Under the pieces are notes generated by a model, which did no database searches, was not told where the DNA came from, and saw nothing but the letters and a program-made list of their open reading frames with translations. A DNA stretch of 10,300 bases from Bacteroidaceae bacterium (GTDB lineage: Bacteria; Bacteroidota; Bacteroidia; Bacteroidales; Bacteroidaceae): contig JAEDNQ010000079.1 of the NCBI GenBank assembly GCA_016302435.1, positions 1 to 10,300 on the forward strand. The letters are read 5' to 3'. The first letter of the stretch is position 1, and each line of letters starts with the position of its first letter. The translations under genes and the position numbers were made by a program. This document shows, one piece after another, positions 6,364 to 10,300 of the stretch.

Positions 6364-6587
6364 CTTTACGGAGTAGTGCGTACCTACGCTTAGGTACATG
6401 AGCATCGCCAGAGCGCTCCCAACGGTGTGCGCCCACAGCTGAAATGAAGAGACCGCGATGCTGTTTTAGCACGAAGACAAGCTGGTAGCTGGCCATAAAG
6501 AAAGAATTCCTTCAAATAAAGGAAGGACTATGGTAGGCTTCCAAAGAAAAGAATTTTAATTAATAATAATATAAAATCAAAAACAAA
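6364..6587 (+). promoter_or_regulatory. Long structured 5' leader of rpsL
   Basis: The predicted leader of about 220 nt has several hairpins. GTACCT (6380-6385) pairs with AGGTAC (6392-6397). AGCATCGC (6401-6408) pairs with GCGATGCT (6455-6462), enclosing a GC-rich insert and followed by GTTTT. TTCCTT (6507-6512) pairs with AAGGAA (6519-6524). Alternatives compete: TGCT (6459-6462) with AGCA (6468-6471), and GGAAG (6521-6525) with CTTCC (6538-6542). The last 35 bases before the ATG are nearly all A and T, suiting a start without a Shine-Dalgarno sequence. A ribosomal-protein control leader or a separate small RNA ending near 6467 are both possible; comparison with the Bacteroidales-1 RNA family would help. 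No known riboswitch was recognised. Confidence 0.5.
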
Positions 6588-6968
6588 ATGCCTACTATTC
6601 AACAATTAGTAAGAAAAGGCCGTCAGGTACTCGTAGACAAGAGCAAGTCTCCTGCACTGGATTCATGCCCACAGCGTCGCGGTGTTTGCGTACGTGTCTA
6701 CACTACAACTCCTAAGAAGCCTAATTCAGCGATGAGAAAGGTCGCTCGTGTACGTCTCACAAACAAGAAGGAAGTCAACTCCTACATCCCAGGAGAAGGA
6801 CACAACCTTCAGGAGCACTCAATCGTGCTCGTACGCGGCGGACGTGTTAAGGACCTCCCAGGTGTACGCTACCACATCATCCGCGGTGCTCTCGATACCG
6901 CTGGCGTGGCAAGCCGCACTCAGCGCCGCTCAAAGTACGGTGCTAAGCGTCCAAAGGCTAAGAAGTAA
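6588..6968 (+). CDS. rpsL: 30S ribosomal protein S12
   Basis: S12 sits at the decoding centre of the small subunit and influences translational accuracy. The 126-residue product has normal length and the family's conserved blocks: QLVRKGR at the N terminus, YTTTPKKPNSA (38-48), GEGHNLQEHS (69-78), RGGRVKDLPGVRYH (83-96) and the basic C terminus. Lys43 and Lys88, the usual sites of streptomycin-resistance changes, are both present, as is Asp89, the residue methylthiolated by RimO in E. coli. On sequence alone this is the streptomycin-sensitive form. It is the first gene of the str operon here, placed after a long leader and a clear -7 promoter element. The start is set by homology at MPTIQQL. 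Confidence 0.98.
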   Translation: MPTIQQLVRKGRQVLVDKSKSPALDSCPQRRGVCVRVYTTTPKKPNSAMRKVARVRLTNKKEVNSYIPGEGHNLQEHSIVLVRGGRVKDLPGVRYHIIRGALDTAGVASRTQRRSKYGAKRPKAKK

Positions 6969-7050
6969 TCCTATCTCTTACTAAAGAAACAAGAAACAAC
7001 AGTTTTTTCACAAGTTTGGTTTGACGGAAATGCTTGAAAGGGTTGAGTAA

Positions 7051-7068
7051 ATGCCCTGGAGTGGGCGT
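7051..7068 (+). other. Hairpin in the rpsL-rpsG spacer
   Basis: ATGCCC (7051-7056) pairs with GGGCGT (7063-7068), including one G-U, around a TGGAGT loop. It lies within the 159-base gap (6969-7127) between rpsL and rpsG. In E. coli the matching spacer is where S7 binds its own mRNA to repress translation, so this is a candidate site for similar control. I could not match it to the S7 site in 16S rRNA by eye. Confidence 0.4.
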
Positions 7069-7127
7069 TGAAGACACACACACTAATGCAGCCTCAGACT
7101 AAAGAAAGATTAAATCAAACAACAGAA

Positions 7128-7604
7128 ATGAGAAAAGCTAAACCAAAGAAGCGTGTGGTTCTTCCAGATCCAGTATACGGAGATGTGAAGGTGACAAAGT
7201 TTGTTAACAACCTCATGTACGACGGAAAGAAGAGTGTTGCATACACTATCTTCTACACAGCTCTTAAGAACGTAGAAAACAAGATGAAGAACGAAGAGAA
7301 GTCTCCTCTCGAAATATGGAAGAAGGCTCTCGAAAACGTTACTCCACAGGTGGAGGTTAAGAGCCGCCGCATCGGTGGTGCTACTTTCCAGGTGCCAACA
7401 GAGATTCGCCCAGACCGCAAGGAGGCTATCTCTATGAAGAATCTCATCTCTTTCGCTCGCAAGCGCTCTGGCAAGAGCATGGCTGACAAGCTCTCTGCTG
7501 AAATCATGGACGCTTTCAATGAGCAGGGTGGCGCATTCAAGCGCAAGGAGGATATGCACCGCATGGCTGAGGCTAACCGCGCATTCGCACACTTCCGCTT
7601 CTAA
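7128..7604 (+). CDS. rpsG: 30S ribosomal protein S7
   Basis: S7 is a primary 16S rRNA-binding protein that organises the head of the small subunit near the E site. The product is 158 residues, the length I expect for Bacteroidetes S7. Recognisable blocks are MRKAKPKKRVVLPDP at the start, KFVNNLMYDGKKS, ALENVTPQVEVKSRRIGGATFQVP, RPDRKEAISMKNL and the C-terminal MHRMAEANRAFAHFRF. The start is placed at the ATG at 7128, because a longer reading from a TTG at 7068 adds 20 residues with no family similarity and crosses the spacer hairpin. The upstream gap is unusually long for this operon; fusA follows after 37 bases. Confidence 0.97.
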   Translation: MRKAKPKKRVVLPDPVYGDVKVTKFVNNLMYDGKKSVAYTIFYTALKNVENKMKNEEKSPLEIWKKALENVTPQVEVKSRRIGGATFQVPTEIRPDRKEAISMKNLISFARKRSGKSMADKLSAEIMDAFNEQGGAFKRKEDMHRMAEANRAFAHFRF

Positions 7605-7641
7605 TAATTTTTTGTGAAACAAGTAAATAGGTAAAGAAGAT

Positions 7642-9759
7642 ATGGCAAAGCAGGATTTGCATCTCACCCGCAACTTCGGTATCATGGCTCACATCGATGC
7701 CGGAAAGACTACAACTTCAGAGCGCATCCTCTTCTACACTGGCAAGACTCACAAGATCGGTGAGGTTCACGACGGTGGAGCAACAATGGACTGGATGGCT
7801 CAGGAGCAGGAGCGCGGTATCACTATCACATCTGCAGCTACTACAGCATACTGGACATGGAACGGAAACAAGTATAAGTTCAACCTGATTGACACTCCGG
7901 GACACGTCGATTTCACTGCTGAGGTGGAGCGCTCTCTCCGCGTACTCGACGGAGCTGTGGCAGCCTACTGTGCAGTGGGCGGTGTGGAGCCACAGTCTGA
8001 GACTGTATGGCGCCAGGCTGACAAGTACAACGTTCCTCGCATGGGCTACGTCAACAAGATGGACCGCTCTGGCGCTGACTTCTTCGAGGTCGTAAGACAG
8101 ATGAAGGAAGTGCTCGGCGCTAACCCAGTGCCTGTCGTTATCCCAATCGGAGCTGAGGAAAACTTCAAGGGTGTAGTTGACCTCATCAAGATGCACGGCA
8201 TTATCTGGCACGACGAGACTCAGGGTGCTGAGTTCGAAATCATCGACATCCCAGCTGACCTCAAGGACGAGGCTGAGGAGTGGCGCAACAAGATGCTCGA
8301 GGCTGTGGCTGAGTTTGATGACTCTCTCATGGAGAAGTTCTTCGATGACCCATCTACTATCACTGAGGAAGAGATCATCTCTGCTATCCGCAAGGCTACA
8401 TGCTCTCTCGCATGCACTCCTATGCTCTGCGGCTCTTCATTCAAGAACAAGGGCGTTCAGACTCTCCTCGACTATATATGCGCATTCCTCCCTTCACCTC
8501 TCGACACTGAGGCTGTCGTGGGCACAAACCCTAACACTAAGGAGGAGGAAGACCGCAAGCCATCTGAGGACGAGAAGACAGCTGCTCTCGCATTCAAAAT
8601 CGCTACTGACCCATACGTTGGCCGACTCACTTTCGTTCGCGTGTACTCAGGCAAGATGGATGCAGGCTCATACATCTTCAACTCTCGCTCAGGCAAGAAG
8701 GAGCGCGTGTCTCGCATGTTCCAGATGCACTCTAACCACCAGAACCCTGTTGAGGTAATCAGCGCTGGTGACATAGGTGCAGTCGTAGGCCTCAAGGATA
8801 TCCACACTGGTGACACTCTCTGCGATGAGGACGCTCCAATAGTTCTCGAGTCTATGGACTTCCCAGACCCAGTGATCGGTATCGCCGTAGAGCCTAAGAC
8901 TCAGAAGGACCTCGACAAGCTCTCTGTTGGTCTCGCTAAGCTCGCTGAGGAGGACCCAACATTCACTGTCAAGACTGACGAGCAGTCTGGTCAGACTATC
9001 ATCTCTGGTATGGGTGAGCTTCACCTCGACATCATCATCGACCGTCTCAAGAGAGAGTTCAAGGTTGAGTGTAACCAGGGTAAGCCTCAGGTTAACTACA
9101 AGGAGGCCATCACTAAGACTGTCAACCTCCGCGAGGTATACAAGAAGCAGTCTGGTGGTCGCGGTAAGTTCGCCGACATCATCGTCAACGTTGGTCCTGT
9201 AGATGAGGACTTCCAGGGAACTGGACTCCAGTTCGTGGATGAGGTTAAGGGCGGTAACGTGCCTAAGGAGTTTATCCCTGCTGTGCAGAAGGGCTTCGCT
9301 GACTCAATGAAGAACGGCGTGCTCGGCGGATTCCCAATGGACACTCTCAAGGTTACTCTCGTCGACGGTAGCTTCCACCCAGTGGACTCCGACCAGCTCT
9401 CATTCGAGATTGCAGCTCGTCAGGCTTACAAGAATGCCTGCGCACAGGCTAAGCCAGTGCTCATGGAGCCAATCATGAAGCTCGAGGTTGTCACTCCAGA
9501 GGAGAACATGGGTGACGTCATCGGTGACCTCAACAAGCGCCGCGGACAGGTGGAAGGCATGGACAACGCTCGCTCAGGCGCACGCATTGTCAAGGCTATG
9601 GTACCACTCGGCGAAATGTTCGGATATGTAACAGCTCTCCGCACTATCACTTCTGGACGTGCTACTTCTTCAATGCAGTACGACCACCACGCTCCAGTCT
9701 CAAGCGCCATCGCTAAGGCTGTTCTCGCTGAGTGCAACGGACGAGTTGACCTCGTATAA
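7642..9759 (+). CDS. fusA: Translation elongation factor G
   Basis: EF-G is the GTPase that drives tRNA and mRNA translocation and, with ribosome recycling factor, splits ribosomes. At 705 residues it has the normal length. GTPase motifs are intact: AHIDAGKT (16-23), RGITI with Thr61, DTPGH with His88 (84-88), NKMD (138-141) and SSF (265-267). Domain II starts around 312, domain III includes SGMGELHLDI (455-464), domain IV contains GGRGKF and FHPVDSDQ with its tip His579, and domain V contains MGDVIGDLNKRRG (623-635). Intact motifs mark it as the canonical factor rather than the GTPase-deficient EF-G paralogue described in Bacteroides. By my hand count its Pro codons are mostly CCA (about 20 of 32), unlike dsbD. 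It sits between rpsG (37 bases) and rpsJ (86 bases). Confidence 0.99.
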   Translation: MAKQDLHLTRNFGIMAHIDAGKTTTSERILFYTGKTHKIGEVHDGGATMDWMAQEQERGITITSAATTAYWTWNGNKYKFNLIDTPGHVDFTAEVERSLRVLDGAVAAYCAVGGVEPQSETVWRQADKYNVPRMGYVNKMDRSGADFFEVVRQMKEVLGANPVPVVIPIGAEENFKGVVDLIKMHGIIWHDETQGAEFEIIDIPADLKDEAEEWRNKMLEAVAEFDDSLMEKFFDDPSTITEEEIISAIRKATCSLACTPMLCGSSFKNKGVQTLLDYICAFLPSPLDTEAVVGTNPNTKEEEDRKPSEDEKTAALAFKIATDPYVGRLTFVRVYSGKMDAGSYIFNSRSGKKERVSRMFQMHSNHQNPVEVISAGDIGAVVGLKDIHTGDTLCDEDAPIVLESMDFPDPVIGIAVEPKTQKDLDKLSVGLAKLAEEDPTFTVKTDEQSGQTIISGMGELHLDIIIDRLKREFKVECNQGKPQVNYKEAITKTVNLREVYKKQSGGRGKFADIIVNVGPVDEDFQGTGLQFVDEVKGGNVPKEFIPAVQKGFADSMKNGVLGGFPMDTLKVTLVDGSFHPVDSDQLSFEIAARQAYKNACAQAKPVLMEPIMKLEVVTPEENMGDVIGDLNKRRGQVEGMDNARSGARIVKAMVPLGEMFGYVTALRTITSGRATSSMQYDHHAPVSSAIAKAVLAECNGRVDLV

Positions 9760-9769
9760 AGAAATACAA

Positions 9770-9814
9770 AAGGCGTGCAGGCGAGCAAACGACTCTTTGC
9801 CTGCACACCTTCTT
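9770..9814 (+). terminator. Terminator- or attenuator-like hairpin between fusA and rpsJ
   Basis: GGCGTGCAGGC (9772-9782) pairs with GCCTGCACACC (9799-9809), ten of eleven positions, with one C-A mismatch; A-T pairs at 9770-9771 with 9810-9811 extend it. The 16-base loop holds GAG/CTC and also an alternative GCAAA/TTTGC pairing. The 3' arm is followed by TTCTTATAAAT, a short imperfect T-rich tail. The hairpin begins 10 bases after the fusA stop and could limit read-through into the S10 operon. Confidence 0.5.
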
Positions 9815-9845
9815 ATAAATAATAACTAACAAACATCACACAACA

Positions 9846-10154
9846 ATGAGTCAGCAAAGAATTCGTATTAAGCTTAAGTCTTACGACCACAACCTCGTTG
9901 ACAAGTCAGCAGAGAAGATCGTTAAGGCAGTGAAGGCTACTGAGGCTGTAGTGAGCGGTCCTATTCCACTCCCAACTCACAAGCGCATCTTCACAGTAAA
10001 CCGTTCTACATTCGTCAACAAGAAGTCTCGCGAGCAGTTTGAGCTCTGCACTTACAAGAGACTCATCGACATCTTCAGCTCAACAACAAAGACAGTCGAC
10101 GCTCTCATGAAGCTCGAGCTTCCTTCAGGCGTAGAGGTTGAAATCAAGGTTTAA
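9846..10154 (+). CDS. rpsJ: 30S ribosomal protein S10
   Basis: S10 is part of the head of the small subunit; in E. coli it (NusE) also joins NusB and NusG in antitermination complexes. The 102-residue product has normal length, with QRIRIKLKSYDHNLVDKSA at the start, the GPIPLPTHKRIFTVNRS loop region (38-54), and KTVDALMKLELPSGVEVEIKV at the end. Val57, the position linked to tetracycline-class resistance in other bacteria, is unchanged. It opens the S10 operon, followed by rplC. It lies 86 bases after fusA, beyond the terminator-like hairpin, with an A-rich start context (CACACAACA). I see no TAnnTTTG promoter of its own, so it probably depends on read-through. Confidence 0.98.
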   Translation: MSQQRIRIKLKSYDHNLVDKSAEKIVKAVKATEAVVSGPIPLPTHKRIFTVNRSTFVNKKSREQFELCTYKRLIDIFSSTTKTVDALMKLELPSGVEVEIKV

Positions 10155-10251
10155 TACTCCAAAGGTTTTTCACGGATGGGAAATGGCACAGTGATGTGAT
10201 TGACCCATGCCAATGAAAACAAGTAAAAGAATTTCTAAAAGTAATATTGAA
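10155..10251 (+). other. Spacer between rpsJ and rplC with weak hairpins
   Basis: This 97-base gap holds ATGGG (10176-10180) against CCCAT (10204-10208), with CACA (10187-10190) and TGTG (10195-10198) inside. GGCA (10185-10188) can instead pair with TGCC (10208-10211). Pairing is modest. The segment GTTTTTCAC at about 10165-10173 resembles one in the rpsL-rpsG spacer. No promoter or terminator is evident. Confidence 0.3.
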
Positions 10252-10300
10252 ATGCCAGGATTAATTGGAAAAAAAATCGGAATGACATCCGTTTTCAGTG
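10252..10300 (+). CDS. rplC: 50S ribosomal protein L3, 3' end outside window
   Basis: The visible start reads MPGLIGKKIGMTSVFS, the characteristic N terminus of L3, an early-assembling 23S rRNA-binding protein with a loop reaching the peptidyl transferase centre. Only 16 complete codons are present before the right edge. The position directly after rpsJ is the expected S10 operon order (S10, then L3). The ATG at 10252 follows an A/T-rich stretch with no Shine-Dalgarno sequence, like its neighbours. Confidence 0.93.
   Translation, partial: MPGLIGKKIGMTSVFS

Noticed and set aside
6115..6405. Minus-strand frame of 96 codons in the gene-free region
   Set aside because: It crosses the -7 promoter element and the 11-bp dyad, shows no family motif, and has AT-driven composition.
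7068..7127. N-terminal extension of S7 from a TTG at 7068
   Set aside because: The extra 20 residues have no similarity to S7 and overlap the spacer hairpin; the ATG at 7128 gives the family's usual 158-residue length.

Overview
The window looks like a chromosomal segment from a member of the Bacteroidales, most likely Prevotellaceae-like. Three things point there. The S12, S7, EF-G, S10 and L3 sequences have Bacteroidetes character. Starts lack Shine-Dalgarno sequences and are preceded by A-rich stretches. A textbook Bacteroidetes -7 element (TAACTTTG, followed by CA) lies upstream of rpsL. The genus assignment is inference. All recognised genes lie on the + strand.

Left part (1-5400): the 3' majority of trxB (thioredoxin reductase, cut by the left edge), dsbD (transmembrane thiol:disulfide interchange protein), manA (class I mannose-6-phosphate isomerase) and a secreted PL10-family pectate lyase. 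TrxB and DsbD can form one electron path: NADPH to TrxB to thioredoxin to DsbD to periplasmic substrates. manA and the lyase gene are separated by one base and are probably co-transcribed and translationally coupled. manA follows dsbD after 33 bases.

Middle part (5401-6587): a short intergenic hairpin, a small DUF3467 gene, then 700 bases without a credible gene. This gap is structured. From left to right it holds a long two-part stem-loop just after the DUF3467 stop, 2.6 copies of a 34-bp tandem repeat that re-copies one arm of that stem-loop, two perfect inverted repeats, the TAnnTTTG promoter, and a leader of about 220 nt with several hairpins, some mutually exclusive.

Right part (6588-10300): the streptomycin (str) operon rpsL-rpsG-fusA running into the S10 operon (rpsJ, rplC, the latter cut by the right edge). 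Spacers between these genes are long (159, 37, 86 and 97 bases) and hold hairpins. The one between fusA and rpsJ resembles an intrinsic terminator or attenuator.

The protein-coding content is ordinary housekeeping plus one polysaccharide lyase. I see no mobile element, CRISPR array, tRNA or rRNA. The parts most worth a second look are the non-coding structures between 5888 and 6587 and the intergenic hairpins of the ribosomal operon.
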